From Gemmatimonadota bacterium (lineage in GTDB: Bacteria > Gemmatimonadota > Gemmatimonadetes > Gemmatimonadales > Gemmatimonadaceae), in the NCBI GenBank assembly GCA_014192065.1, contig BJHH01000004.1:186001-250000 (forward strand): DNA of 64,000 bases, written 5' to 3'. Position numbers and translations under genes: made by a program. The notes under the pieces were generated by a model, which did not search any database, was not told where the DNA came from, and saw only the letters and a list, made by a program, of their open reading frames with translations. Below are positions 11,334-20,265 of this stretch, in pieces. Each line of letters begins with the position of its first letter. The stretch's first letter is position 1.

Positions 11334-11795
11334 ATGCAGACCGCGTATAGTCACGCCCTCGACGCCCTCTCACGCCGCGCCCGCTCGACTGTGGAGCTGC
11401 AGCGGTGGCTCAAGGAGCGCGAACACGACCCAGCGGAGATCGAACTCGCCATTGAGCGGCTCACGGCGAGCGGCTTGCTCGACGACGCCAGGTACGCCAT
11501 GAGTTTTGCGCGCAGTCGCCTGCTAGATCGCAAGCTCAGCAAGCGGCGCGTCTTGGGTGAACTCTCGCGACGGGGTGTGGCGCGTGGGGTGGCCGCCGAG
11601 GCGGTGAACGCCGTGATGGAAGAAGAGGGCATCGACGAGGAGGCGGGCGTCGCACTCGTCGCGGCCCGGAAGTACCGCTCGCTCGCCAAGCTGGATCCGC
11701 AGACGGCGTACCGGCGGCTTGTCGGCTTTCTCGCGCGACGTGGCTACGACGGCGATGTCGTCCGCCGCGCGGTCTCCCGCCTGATCAAGGCGTAG
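11334..11795 (+). CDS. recX: RecA regulator RecX
   Basis: The 153-residue, highly basic helical protein is of the RecX family. It shows the three tandem three-helix units: ALDALSRRARSTVELQRWL, then ERLTASGLLDDARYAMSFARSR, then RKYRSLAKLDPQTAYRRLVGFLARRGYD. RecX binds RecA filaments and limits their extension. The ATG at 11334, preceded by GGGATCTGC, gives the usual family N-terminus. The longer upstream frame (from 11256) runs through the terminator stem and is not believed. alaS begins 42 bases downstream. Confidence 0.93.
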   Translation: MQTAYSHALDALSRRARSTVELQRWLKEREHDPAEIELAIERLTASGLLDDARYAMSFARSRLLDRKLSKRRVLGELSRRGVARGVAAEAVNAVMEEEGIDEEAGVALVAARKYRSLAKLDPQTAYRRLVGFLARRGYDGDVVRRAVSRLIKA

Positions 11796-11836
11796 CGTAC
11801 TGTCTCCGGGCGGAGCGCAGCCGCTGCCCTAACTCA

Positions 11837-14620
11837 ATGGCAGAGCTAGATTTCGGGGATATGCAAGCCGCTGAAGTCCGAAAACGTTTCCTCGCCTACT
11901 TCGCCAGCAACGGCCATGTGGTCCGCGCGTCGTCATCGCTCGTGCCAGGTGACGATCCCACGCTGCTGTTCACGAACGCCGGCATGGTGCAGTTCAAGCG
12001 CGTCTTCCTCGGCGTTGAAGCGCCGCCAGACGACAACCGCCGCGCCACGACAAGCCAGAAATGCGTGCGAGCCGGCGGCAAGCACAACGACCTTGAGCAG
12101 GTCGGTCATACCGATCGTCACAACACGTTTTTCGAAATGCTCGGCAACTTCTCGTTCGGCGACTACTTCAAGCGCGATGCCATCGCCTTTGCCTGGGAGT
12201 TCATCACCGGATCCGTTGCTGAGGGCAATCTCGGCATTCCCAAAGAGCACCTCAGGGTCAGTGTCTTCCACGAGGACGAGGAGGCGCGCGCCCTCTGGAA
12301 GGAGATCGCCGGCCTTCCCGACAGCCGCATCTACGGGCTCGGCGCGGCCGACAACTTCTGGCAGATGGCCGACACCGGCCCCTGCGGGCCGTGCAGCGAG
12401 ATCTACATCGACCTCGTGCACGCTTCCAAGGACTACCGTTTCCCCAAGGGTGCGAGCGGCGAGTGGGTCGATACCACGCGTACCGAGTTCTCGACGCAGG
12501 CCTTTATCGAAGGCGGCGAAGCTGGACGGTTTCTCGAGTTCTGGAACCTGGTTTTCATGCAGTTCGACAAACAGGCTGACGGTACCAACGTGCCGCTGCC
12601 TAAGCCGAGCGTCGACACGGGAATGGGGCTCGAACGCATTACGACCATCATGCAGGGCGTCTCAAACAACTTCCACACGGACCTCTTCGCGCCGTCCCTC
12701 GCGAAAGTGGCTGAGCTGGTGGCGCGTCCGTACGACTTCGAACGCACCGAATGCGCGAGCTATCGCGTGATCGCCGACCATGCCCGCGCGGTAGCGTTTC
12801 TGCTCGCCGACGGAGTGTTCCCGAGTAACGAAGGCCGAGGGTACGTCTTGCGACGCATTCTGCGTCGCGCGGTGCGACACGCCTGGCTGCTCGGACTGCG
12901 CGAGCCGGCGCTCGTGCATGTGGTGGAACTCGTCCTCGCGGGGATGGGTGACGTCTACCCCGAGCTGCGTGCGCGCCACCAACACATCCTCGAGACGACC
13001 CGCGCTGAGGAGGAACGGTTCCTGGCGACGATCGACGGCGGCATGGCACGGTTCGATGAACTCGCGCCGACTACGACCGCTGAGGGCTCAACCGCCAGGC
13101 GGGGCGCCATCTCCGGCGACGATGCGTTCAAGCTCTACGACACCTTTGGATTTCCGATCGATCTCACCGAACTGATGGCGCGCGAGCGCGGCTTCTCTGT
13201 CGATATCGCCGGGTTTGACGTCGCGCTTGCGCGGCAGCGGAAGCAATCGCAGGACGAGCGCAAGTCCAAGCGCATCAGCGTCGTGATCGACGAACTCGCC
13301 GACGCATCGCGCTGGGAGCATGCGCCATCGGCGGCCAAGCAGCAGCAGCAGCAGCAGCAGTTCGTGGGCTACGAAACCACCGAAGTCGAGACGCAGGTCG
13401 CTGCGTGGCGGGCGCTTGACGCCGACCGGGTGGCGCTGATTCTCAGCGAGACGCCGTTCTACGCAGAGTCTGGCGGCCAGGTTGCCGACACGGGCACGAT
13501 CGTTGGTGATGGCTGGCAGGTGAGTGTGGATGATGTCAAGAAAGTGGACGGTCGCATCGCGGTGCTTGGGCAGCTGACGGGAACGCTGCGCATGGGCAGG
13601 GTGGTCGCGAAGATCGCACCCGCTCGCCGAAGAGACATCACGCGCAATCACACGGCCACGCACCTGCTTCACGCGGCGCTGCGCACACTGCTTGGCGATC
13701 ACGTGCACCAGGCGGGCAGTGTCGTCGACCCCGACCGGCTTCGGTTCGACTTCACCCACCATGGCCCGCTGACGCCGAGCGAAATCGCGAAGGTCGAGCG
13801 GTGGGTGAACGAAGGCATCTGGCAGCACAGCGCCGTGAAGACGTCGGAGAAGGCCTACGCGGACGCTGTATCCGGCGGTGCGATGGCGCTCTTCGGCGAG
13901 AAATACGGCGCGGTGGTGCGGGTGGTGGAGATTGCGCCGCGGTCGGTCGAACTCTGCGGTGGCACGCATGTCGCGAACACCGGGCACATTTTGCTCTTCA
14001 GGGTTGTGAGCGAGACGGGTGTGAGCGCGGGCGTTCGGCGCATCACGGCCGTGACTGGTCCCAAGGCATTCGAGATGCTACGCGAGCGGGAGCGCGCGCT
14101 CGAGGAGATCGGAGAAAAGCTCAAGGTGAACCTGCACGCCGCGGGGCCCGAGGCGGTGGCGCGCCGTGTAGACCAACTCCTCGCCGACAAGAAGGCCTTG
14201 GAGAAAAAGCTTGACGAGGCGCAACGCGGCGGCGGCGGTGGATCAGCGATGCAGGACCTTCTGGCGTCGGCGAAGGCCATTGGTGCTTGGAGCGTCGTCG
14301 TCGGCAAGACGGATGCGGGTGCGCTCCCCGAGTTGCAGACGCTCGGCGACACCGTGCGCGCGCAACTGCCAGCGGCCGTCGGCATACTTGGCGGCGTGTT
14401 CGAGGAAGGGAAGGCGACACTCGTGTTCGTGGTCGGCGATACCCTGCGCGCCAAGGGTGTGAGTGCCGGAGAGATTGTGAAAGGCTTCGCCGCCAAGACG
14501 GGCGGACGTGGCGGCGGCAAGCCGCACATGGCGCAGATGGGCGTGGCGCCGGAAGAAATGGATGCGACGCTCTCGGCGGCTCGTGAGTTTGTTGAGGCCG
14601 CCTTGGCCGGTCTTTCGTGA
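11837..14620 (+). CDS. alaS: Alanyl-tRNA synthetase
   Basis: The 927-residue enzyme charges tRNA-Ala and edits Ser/Gly mischarging. The class II catalytic domain is N-terminal (RKRFLAYFASNGH, then FTNAGMVQFKRVFLG, QKCVRAGGKHNDLEQVG, and FWNLVFMQF). The editing domain carries HTATHLLH (HxxxH) and CGGTHVANTG (CxxxH) zinc ligands, followed by a coiled coil and a C-terminal DHHA1 domain ending GGRGGGKPHMAQMG. It is somewhat longer than E. coli AlaRS (876). An uninterrupted run of seven CAG codons (13340-13360, about residues 502-508) lies in the linker before the editing domain. The TGA stop overlaps the next start (GTGA). Confidence 0.98.
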   Translation: MAELDFGDMQAAEVRKRFLAYFASNGHVVRASSSLVPGDDPTLLFTNAGMVQFKRVFLGVEAPPDDNRRATTSQKCVRAGGKHNDLEQVGHTDRHNTFFEMLGNFSFGDYFKRDAIAFAWEFITGSVAEGNLGIPKEHLRVSVFHEDEEARALWKEIAGLPDSRIYGLGAADNFWQMADTGPCGPCSEIYIDLVHASKDYRFPKGASGEWVDTTRTEFSTQAFIEGGEAGRFLEFWNLVFMQFDKQADGTNVPLPKPSVDTGMGLERITTIMQGVSNNFHTDLFAPSLAKVAELVARPYDFERTECASYRVIADHARAVAFLLADGVFPSNEGRGYVLRRILRRAVRHAWLLGLREPALVHVVELVLAGMGDVYPELRARHQHILETTRAEEERFLATIDGGMARFDELAPTTTAEGSTARRGAISGDDAFKLYDTFGFPIDLTELMARERGFSVDIAGFDVALARQRKQSQDERKSKRISVVIDELADASRWEHAPSAAKQQQQQQQFVGYETTEVETQVAAWRALDADRVALILSETPFYAESGGQVADTGTIVGDGWQVSVDDVKKVDGRIAVLGQLTGTLRMGRVVAKIAPARRRDITRNHTATHLLHAALRTLLGDHVHQAGSVVDPDRLRFDFTHHGPLTPSEIAKVERWVNEGIWQHSAVKTSEKAYADAVSGGAMALFGEKYGAVVRVVEIAPRSVELCGGTHVANTGHILLFRVVSETGVSAGVRRITAVTGPKAFEMLRERERALEEIGEKLKVNLHAAGPEAVARRVDQLLADKKALEKKLDEAQRGGGGGSAMQDLLASAKAIGAWSVVVGKTDAGALPELQTLGDTVRAQLPAAVGILGGVFEEGKATLVFVVGDTLRAKGVSAGEIVKGFAAKTGGRGGGKPHMAQMGVAPEEMDATLSAAREFVEAALAGLS

Positions 14621-14859
14621 TCGCCAAGGGGCTGTTCGACCCGATGATGGATGCCGGTGACTCGGCATTGGGCCGCGTGCTCGACGCCGGCGCAGCGGAA
14701 CGGAAGTCGGCGTTCGACCTACTGGCGGCCGACGCGTTTGTGACGTGGGCATTCGAGGCTGCGGCTGAACAACCGTCAACGATCGCGGCCCGCGCCGATG
14801 CGGCGATGCGACGCATGTCGGCGCAGGCCGTACGGCACCTTGGTCCGGGAGAAGGATGA
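14617..14859 (+). CDS. Small hypothetical protein between alaS and gmhA
   Basis: This 80-residue ORF starts with GTG overlapping the alaS stop and ends with TGA overlapping the gmhA ATG (ATGA at 14856-14859), so it is wedged between two translationally coupled neighbours. The sequence is Ala-rich and mostly helical, with Asp/Glu in the first half and Arg/Met near the end (for example RADAAMRRMSAQ). There is no signal peptide, membrane segment or recognised motif. The double overlap and the lack of any extra spacing support a real gene. The family and role are not recognised; it could be a lineage-specific protein. Confidence 0.68.
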   Translation: MIAKGLFDPMMDAGDSALGRVLDAGAAERKSAFDLLAADAFVTWAFEAAAEQPSTIAARADAAMRRMSAQAVRHLGPGEG

Positions 14860-15422
14860 ATCATCTCGTCGCGCATCTGAACGATCTTTCGGCCACGGCG
14901 GCCAGAGCGGCCAATACACTCGGCCCGTCAATCGAAAAGGCCGCAGCCATGGTACAAGCCACCGTTGACCGAGGTGGCACGCTGTTCTTCTGCGGCAACG
15001 GTGGCAGTGCGGCCGATGCGCAGCACCTCGCGACGGAGTACGTGGTGCGGTACCAGCGCGAGCGGCGCGCGATCGCGGCCATCGCGCTCACGACCGACAC
15101 ATCGCTGATTACGGCGGCGGCGAACGACTATGCATTCGAACAGATCTTCGCGCGCCAGATCGAGGCGCTCGGGAAGCCGGGTGACCTGCTGGTGATGCAT
15201 ACGACGAGCGGCAAGTCCGCCAACCTGCTTCGTGCCGCCGAGGTGGCGAAACAGAAGGGCGTGGCCACGCTCGCGCTCTCTGCTAAGGGGGGCGGGCCGA
15301 TCGCGGCGATGGTGGACCACTGCATCGTGGTCCCGACCGATCGTACCGACCGCGCGCAGGAGATCCAGTTGGCGATCCAGCATGCGATCTGCGACGCGGT
15401 CGACGCGAAGGCCGCCGGTTGA
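14856..15422 (+). CDS. gmhA: Phosphoheptose isomerase (sedoheptulose 7-phosphate isomerase), SIS domain
   Basis: The 188-residue single SIS-domain protein carries FCGNGGSAADAQHLATE, the hallmark of GmhA (and of the related DiaA), then TTDTSLITAAANDYAF, HTTSGKSANLLRA and CIVVPTDRTDRAQEIQLAIQH. GmhA converts sedoheptulose 7-phosphate to glycero-manno-heptose 7-phosphate, the first step toward ADP-heptose for lipopolysaccharide core. A heptose-7-phosphate kinase gene (22158-23186) occurs 7 kb downstream, which supports this role over the replication-linked DiaA. It is likely co-translated with the small ORF upstream. Confidence 0.92.
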   Translation: MNHLVAHLNDLSATAARAANTLGPSIEKAAAMVQATVDRGGTLFFCGNGGSAADAQHLATEYVVRYQRERRAIAAIALTTDTSLITAAANDYAFEQIFARQIEALGKPGDLLVMHTTSGKSANLLRAAEVAKQKGVATLALSAKGGGPIAAMVDHCIVVPTDRTDRAQEIQLAIQHAICDAVDAKAAG

Positions 15423-15491
15423 TGCGACGTTGTTGGTGGCCACCGGCGCACGCTCTCTGCGCCTCTCGTGGACTTGTCCAGGGCTGACGAC

Positions 15492-16268
15492 ATGACTGAC
15501 CCATTTTCCCTGAGGGGCAAACGCGCGCTCGTCACTGGCGGCACGCGTGGTATCGGCGCGGCGGTGGCACGGTTGCTTGCACGTGTCGGCGCAGACGTCT
15601 GTGTGGGCTACCGGTCGCGCCACTATGAAGCCGCCGCGATCCGCGACGAACTCACGGCGCTCGGCGTGAAGGGGGCATCGCTCGCGGCCGACATCGGTTC
15701 GGCGTCCGGTGCGCAGGCTCTGGTGGACCACACCGTTGGAGAACTCGGTGGCCTCGATATCCTCGTCCACTCAGCGGGTATCTGGCCGGTTGAGGAAGCT
15801 GCTGTCCACGAAATGACCGACGAGCGTTGGGCGCACACCATGCGTGAGAACGTGGACGCCACATTCTTTATCGCTCGGGCGGCGGCGCGGACGATGATGG
15901 CGGCCCGCCCGCAGGGTGGGCGCATCGTGATGATCGCGTCCACCGCCGGTCAGCGTGGAGAGGCGATGCACGCCGATTACGCGGCAAGCAAAGGCGCGAT
16001 GATCTCGTTCGTGAAGTCGATGTGCGGCGAGCTCGCCCCCTACAACATCACGGTGAACGCCGTCGCCCCCGGCTGGGTGGACACCGAGATGTGCGCCGAG
16101 CCGTTCGCCAAGGGCGGGCGTGAGCGCATTGCCGCCGGGATCCCCGTGCGGCGCATCGCGAGCACGGATGACATCGCTTTCCCGGTCGTGTCGCTCTGCT
16201 TTGGTGGCGCGCGCCACATCACGGGCGAAATCGTGAACGTGAACGGTGGATCGGTCCTTGCCGGATAG
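15492..16268 (+). CDS. Short-chain dehydrogenase/reductase (FabG-like)
   Basis: The 258-residue classical SDR has the NAD(P)-binding TGGTRGIGAAVA (TGxxxGIG) near residue 15, HSAGIWP (NAG-equivalent), the catalytic Ser in MIASTAGQRG and the YxxxK pair in DYAASKGAM. It ends with the substrate-loop block VAPGWVDTEM and GEIVNVNGGSVLAG. It resembles 3-oxoacyl-ACP reductases in form, but the substrate cannot be read from sequence. It is not next to other fatty-acid genes, so FabG is only one option. ATG 15492 was chosen; an in-frame GTG lies eight codons upstream. Confidence 0.9.
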   Translation: MTDPFSLRGKRALVTGGTRGIGAAVARLLARVGADVCVGYRSRHYEAAAIRDELTALGVKGASLAADIGSASGAQALVDHTVGELGGLDILVHSAGIWPVEEAAVHEMTDERWAHTMRENVDATFFIARAAARTMMAARPQGGRIVMIASTAGQRGEAMHADYAASKGAMISFVKSMCGELAPYNITVNAVAPGWVDTEMCAEPFAKGGRERIAAGIPVRRIASTDDIAFPVVSLCFGGARHITGEIVNVNGGSVLAG

Positions 16269-16314
16269 TCCGCGGCGCATCGCTCCGCCCACTGCGGACT
16301 CGCAGGCGTAGCCG

Positions 16315-17583
16315 TTGGCCATTAATCCGCCGCTAGCGGTTGTCGCGCTTGCCGCGCAGTTGAGGCACGCCGGCTTTGAGGCATGGTGCGTCGGCGGTGC
16401 TGTCCGCGACGCGCTGCTTGGGCATGCACACCTCGACTGGGATCTTGCGACGAGCGCGCGGCCGCAGGAGATCCAACGCGTGTTCAAGCGCACGGTGCCT
16501 GTCGGAATCGAATTCGGCACGGTGGGCGTGTTCGACGCCGACGGTCTGATGCACGAGGTCACCACCTTCCGTAAAGACGTGAAGACCGATGGGCGGCACG
16601 CGGTTGTGGAGTTCGGCGTGTCGCTCGACGATGACCTCGCGCGGCGGGATTTTACGATCAATGCCATTGCGTACGAGCCGGAGCGTGGCGAGCTGCGCGA
16701 CCCGTACGAAGGTCAGGCCGACCTCAAACGCAAGATCGTTCGCGCGGTGGGCGTGCCCGGTGAGCGTATGCGCGAGGACCGGTTGCGCGCACTGCGCGGC
16801 ATTCGATTCGCGTCCCGTTTTGATTTCGAAATCGAGCCCGATACCTGGAGAGCGATCGTCGCGTCCGCGCCGCATATGGACCGGCTCAGCGCGGAGCGGG
16901 TCAAGCAGGAGTTGGAAAAGACGATGGAGCAGGTGGAACGACCGAGTGCGGCGCTGACACGATGGCGAGAGAGCGGGGCGTTGGCCGTGTTGGTGCCCGC
17001 GCTCACGAGCGCGCCTGCCGAACGGTTCAGCGCGCTCGACCGGTTGCCGCGCGCGGCGGACGACGCCGACGAGGGCACGGCTAAGGGGGCGACGTTAAGT
17101 CGGCTTGCGATGCTCTTCTTCGGCGACGAGCCCGGCGCGGTGGAGCGGGCGACGAAGGCGCTCAAGTTCTCCAATGCGGATGGCGCGTGGATCGTGCAGT
17201 TGGCTCGGGCGAGACGCGAAGTTGGTTCCGCGATCGGTGCGGCGTGTGCGGCTGATGCGCCGGTGCCCGATGCGCAGCTCCGCCGCTGGGTCGCGACGAT
17301 CGGGCGGATACGCACGGACACCTTCTTCCGGCTGAGCGCGGCACTAAATCCAGCCGTCGAATCGTTGCGTGAGCGCGCCGTGACGATCGCGTTCCGTGAC
17401 CCGATCGAGATTGCCGACCTCGCGGTGGACGGCGAGGATCTCCGCGCGGCCGGAGTCCCCGCTGGCCCGCAGATGGGGCGGGTGCTCAAGGCGTTACTGG
17501 AACAGGTGATCGAGGATCCGGCGCTGAACACGGTCGCGCAGTTGAGCGCACTGGCGAAAACGATCGTCACGGCCAGATCATAA
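16315..17583 (+). CDS. CCA tRNA nucleotidyltransferase/poly(A) polymerase family
   Basis: The 422-residue class II nucleotidyltransferase has the head domain GGAVRDALLG with the catalytic pair in LDWDLAT, the RRDFTINAIAYEP motif, then REDRLRALRGIRFASRF and the neck helices. The remaining helical body has no HD domain motif that I can see. The family either adds CCA to tRNA 3' ends or polyadenylates RNA. Both tRNA genes in this window lack an encoded CCA, so a CCA-adding enzyme is required and this is the natural candidate. The start is TTG; no strong Shine-Dalgarno site is visible. Confidence 0.88.
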   Translation: MAINPPLAVVALAAQLRHAGFEAWCVGGAVRDALLGHAHLDWDLATSARPQEIQRVFKRTVPVGIEFGTVGVFDADGLMHEVTTFRKDVKTDGRHAVVEFGVSLDDDLARRDFTINAIAYEPERGELRDPYEGQADLKRKIVRAVGVPGERMREDRLRALRGIRFASRFDFEIEPDTWRAIVASAPHMDRLSAERVKQELEKTMEQVERPSAALTRWRESGALAVLVPALTSAPAERFSALDRLPRAADDADEGTAKGATLSRLAMLFFGDEPGAVERATKALKFSNADGAWIVQLARARREVGSAIGAACAADAPVPDAQLRRWVATIGRIRTDTFFRLSAALNPAVESLRERAVTIAFRDPIEIADLAVDGEDLRAAGVPAGPQMGRVLKALLEQVIEDPALNTVAQLSALAKTIVTARS

Positions 17584-17590
17584 GCAGGCC

Positions 17591-18301
17591 ATGCACGCTC
17601 TGTTCTACGCCTCGATCGCCGCCGCCGGCAACCTCGCCGGTGGGCTCGTGCTTACGGCGCGCGACCAGTGGAGCCGGCGGTCGATCGAGTTCGTGCTCGC
17701 GTTTTCTGCGGGCTTCCTCGTGGCGGTGTCGCTCGGCGAGCTCGTTCCGGAGTCGGTGATTCGCGGGGGCGCGCAGGCGGGCTGGTGGATGCTTGGCGGA
17801 TTCGTGATGGTGCACCTCACGCAGCACGCGCTCGTGGGCCATTTCCACTTCGGCGAGGAAACTCACGCGGTCAGCCGGAGCGTGGGCATCAGCGCGCTCA
17901 TCGGGCTGATGTTGCACACCCTGGTAGATGGCGTCGCGATCGCGACATCGTTCGCTGTGAGCGACGGCATGGGCTACGTCGTGCTCGCCGCTATCGTCCT
18001 GCACAAGCTCCCTGAGGGACTCGCCATTGGGTCGTTGTTTATCGCCAGCGGTCGGTCGGTCGCGGCGGCCATCGGCGCGGCGGGGGCCTTGGGCCTGGCG
18101 ACGATCATCGGTGCCGCGCTCGCTGGGCAGGTGGACTTTCTGGCGACGCACGGCCTCGCGCTCTCGGCGGGCGTGACTCTCTATGTGGGTGGCTCCAACC
18201 TGATCCCCGAATTCCAAGGCCGGACCGGCTGGAGCCACAACGCCTGCTTTTTCGGCGGCGTGGCCGCGTACGCTGCGGTCGCCGTCACACTGGCTCAGTA
18301 G
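17591..18301 (+). CDS. ZIP-family divalent metal transporter
   Basis: This is a 236-residue integral membrane protein with about eight hydrophobic segments. The ZIP signature is in the fourth and fifth helices: HTLVDGVAIATSF and HKLPEGLAIGSLF, where His, Asp and Glu bind the transported metal. A short His-containing loop (HLTQHALVGHFHFGEETH) lies between helices three and four. ZIP proteins move Zn or other divalent metals into the cytoplasm. The closest general types are ZupT/GufA-like; the metal is not predictable. The ATG lies seven bases after the CCA-enzyme stop and the stop is eight bases before rarA. Confidence 0.9.
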   Translation: MHALFYASIAAAGNLAGGLVLTARDQWSRRSIEFVLAFSAGFLVAVSLGELVPESVIRGGAQAGWWMLGGFVMVHLTQHALVGHFHFGEETHAVSRSVGISALIGLMLHTLVDGVAIATSFAVSDGMGYVVLAAIVLHKLPEGLAIGSLFIASGRSVAAAIGAAGALGLATIIGAALAGQVDFLATHGLALSAGVTLYVGGSNLIPEFQGRTGWSHNACFFGGVAAYAAVAVTLAQ

Positions 18302-18308
18302 CCCCGTC

Positions 18309-19658
18309 ATGGCCCGCACCAAGCCCAGCCCGAGCCAGTCGACGCAGCCGTCCGTCTTCACGCACCTCGCCGGCGCCGCGCCGCTCGCCGCCCGGATGCG
18401 GCCGCGCACGCTCGACGAGGTCGTCGGACAGCGCCACCTCCTCGCTTCCGGCAAGGCGCTTCGCGCTGCCGTCGACGCGGGCGACACGGGCTCGATCCTC
18501 TTCTGGGGCCCTCCCGGTTCAGGCAAGACCACCATCGCCCGCACCATCGCCCAACACATCAGGGGCGAGTTCGTGCCGTTTTCGGCGGTCAGCGAGGGAG
18601 TGCAACGCATCCGTGAGGTTGTGGCCGAAGCAGAGCAGCGGCGCGCACTTGGTCGGCGCACGATCGTCTTCATCGACGAGATCCATCGCTTCAATCGAGG
18701 CCAGCAGGACGCGCTGCTTCCGCATGTGGAGGCCGGCACGATCACGCTCGTGGGCGCGACCACGGAGAACCCAAGTTTTGAGGTGAATGGCGCGTTGCTT
18801 TCGCGGATGCGCGTGTTCGTGCTGGAGCCGCTCTCGGCGGAGGACCTGGCCGTCCTGATCAATCGCGCGTTGGATGACGCCGACCGTGGCCTCCGAACGT
18901 CTGGTGTATCGGCTACCGTGGATGGGGTTGCCGCGATCGTGGAGCAGGCCGACGGCGACGCGCGGCGCGCGCTGACGATTCTTGAAGCGGCCGCCACGCT
19001 GGCGCTCGGAAGCGGTGGTGATGTTATCGGCGTCGACACGGTCAAGGAAGCGGCGCAACTACGATTCGCCCGCTACGACAAGTCCGGCGAGGAACACTTC
19101 AATCTCATCAGCGCGTACCACAAGTCGCTCCGTGGCAGCGATCCTGACGGCGCGCTCTACTGGCTTGCGCGGATGATCCAGGGCGGGGAGGATCCGCTGT
19201 ACATCGTCCGTCGTATGGTCCGTTTCGCCAGCGAAGATGTCGGCCTCGCCGACCCCAGGGCCCTCGAGCTGACCATCGCCGCCCGCGACGCCTATCAGTA
19301 CCTCGGTTCACCCGAAGGCGAACTCGCCATCGCCGAGGCCTGTGTCTACCTCGCGACGGCGCCGAAGAGTAACAAGGTCTATGAGGCGTGGGGTGCGGCG
19401 CTCAAGGCTGCGAGCGAGACGCCCTCCGCCGGCGTGCCCAAGCACATCCGCAATGCGCCGACAGCTCTCATGAAGGAACTCGACTACGGGAAAGGCTATC
19501 AGTACGCGCACCACGTGCCGCAGGCGTACATCCCGCAGGAGTACCTGCCAGACGAGGTCGCGGGCCGGCGGTTTTACCTGCCTGGAACATTCGGCTTCGA
19601 GAAGGAGATTGCAAAGCGGCTCGAGTGGTGGCGCAGTCTCAAGGAAGCGGCGCAGTAA
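18309..19658 (+). CDS. rarA: Replication-associated recombination AAA+ ATPase RarA (MgsA)
   Basis: The 449-residue clamp-loader-like AAA+ protein has AARMRPRTLDEVVGQRHLL, Walker A FWGPPGSGKTTIAR (about 65-78), Walker B FIDEIHRFNRGQQDALLPHVE, sensor 1 GATTENPSFEVNGALLSR, and the C-terminal tetramerisation block with DPDGALYWLARMIQGGEDPLY and VRFASEDVGLADP. It acts at stalled replication forks, with SSB as the usual partner. The length matches the family (about 440-450). Confidence 0.97.
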   Translation: MARTKPSPSQSTQPSVFTHLAGAAPLAARMRPRTLDEVVGQRHLLASGKALRAAVDAGDTGSILFWGPPGSGKTTIARTIAQHIRGEFVPFSAVSEGVQRIREVVAEAEQRRALGRRTIVFIDEIHRFNRGQQDALLPHVEAGTITLVGATTENPSFEVNGALLSRMRVFVLEPLSAEDLAVLINRALDDADRGLRTSGVSATVDGVAAIVEQADGDARRALTILEAAATLALGSGGDVIGVDTVKEAAQLRFARYDKSGEEHFNLISAYHKSLRGSDPDGALYWLARMIQGGEDPLYIVRRMVRFASEDVGLADPRALELTIAARDAYQYLGSPEGELAIAEACVYLATAPKSNKVYEAWGAALKAASETPSAGVPKHIRNAPTALMKELDYGKGYQYAHHVPQAYIPQEYLPDEVAGRRFYLPGTFGFEKEIAKRLEWWRSLKEAAQ

Positions 19659-19734
19659 GTGGATCGCCTGGGCGGCTGATACCAGTACGGCCGATCCGGG
19701 GTATCATCAGGCGTTCACACTTCCACGGGCCTCC

Positions 19735-20208
19735 ATGCGGTTTTGCCGATCCTTCACGCTCGTTCTTGGGCTGCTCTCGCTCACCGGTTGCGCCTCGCTG
19801 GCCAGGGCCGCGTTTCGCACGCCCACGGTGGAGTTGCGCGACATTCGCGTGCGCGGCCTGGGGCTCGAGGGCGGTTCATTGGATCTCGTACTCGACGTGT
19901 TCAATCCCAATGACTACCGGATGGACGTCACGCGGCTCACCTATGCGCTCAGCAGCGATTCGGGCACTGTCGCGAGAGGTGCCGTGACGAAGCGGGTGAC
20001 GCTGGACAAGTCCACGCGCAGCGAAGTGACCTTGCCGGTGAACTTCACGATGCAGGAGTTGTTTGGCGTCGCGCAGCTGATGCTGCGCAAGGGATCGGTG
20101 GAATACGTCGTGAAGGGCAACGTGACCGTCGACTCGCCCTTTGGCAGTTTGACGCGGCCCTATGAGTCCAAGGCCCGGATCGACATCGCCTCGTTGATCC
20201 CGCGGTAG
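19735..20208 (+). CDS. Lipoprotein with LEA type 2/WHy-like domain
   Basis: This 157-residue precursor has a lipoprotein signal: basic start MRFCR, a hydrophobic core and lipobox LTGC at about residues 17-20, so the Cys should be lipidated. The mature part fits the LEA14/WHy immunoglobulin-like fold (VELRDIRVRGLGLEGGSLDLVLDV, then NPNDY). The NPN-type motif is the family mark. The function in bacteria is unclear; stress-related binding of hydrophobic surfaces has been proposed for the family. ATG 19735 was chosen because it starts the signal peptide; the frame is open upstream inside rarA. Confidence 0.82.
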   Translation: MRFCRSFTLVLGLLSLTGCASLARAAFRTPTVELRDIRVRGLGLEGGSLDLVLDVFNPNDYRMDVTRLTYALSSDSGTVARGAVTKRVTLDKSTRSEVTLPVNFTMQELFGVAQLMLRKGSVEYVVKGNVTVDSPFGSLTRPYESKARIDIASLIPR

Positions 20209-20265
20209 GAGTTCGGCTCGGGCAGGTCAGCTCTTCGCTGCTCGCCGGCGGGATAGATTGCAGGC

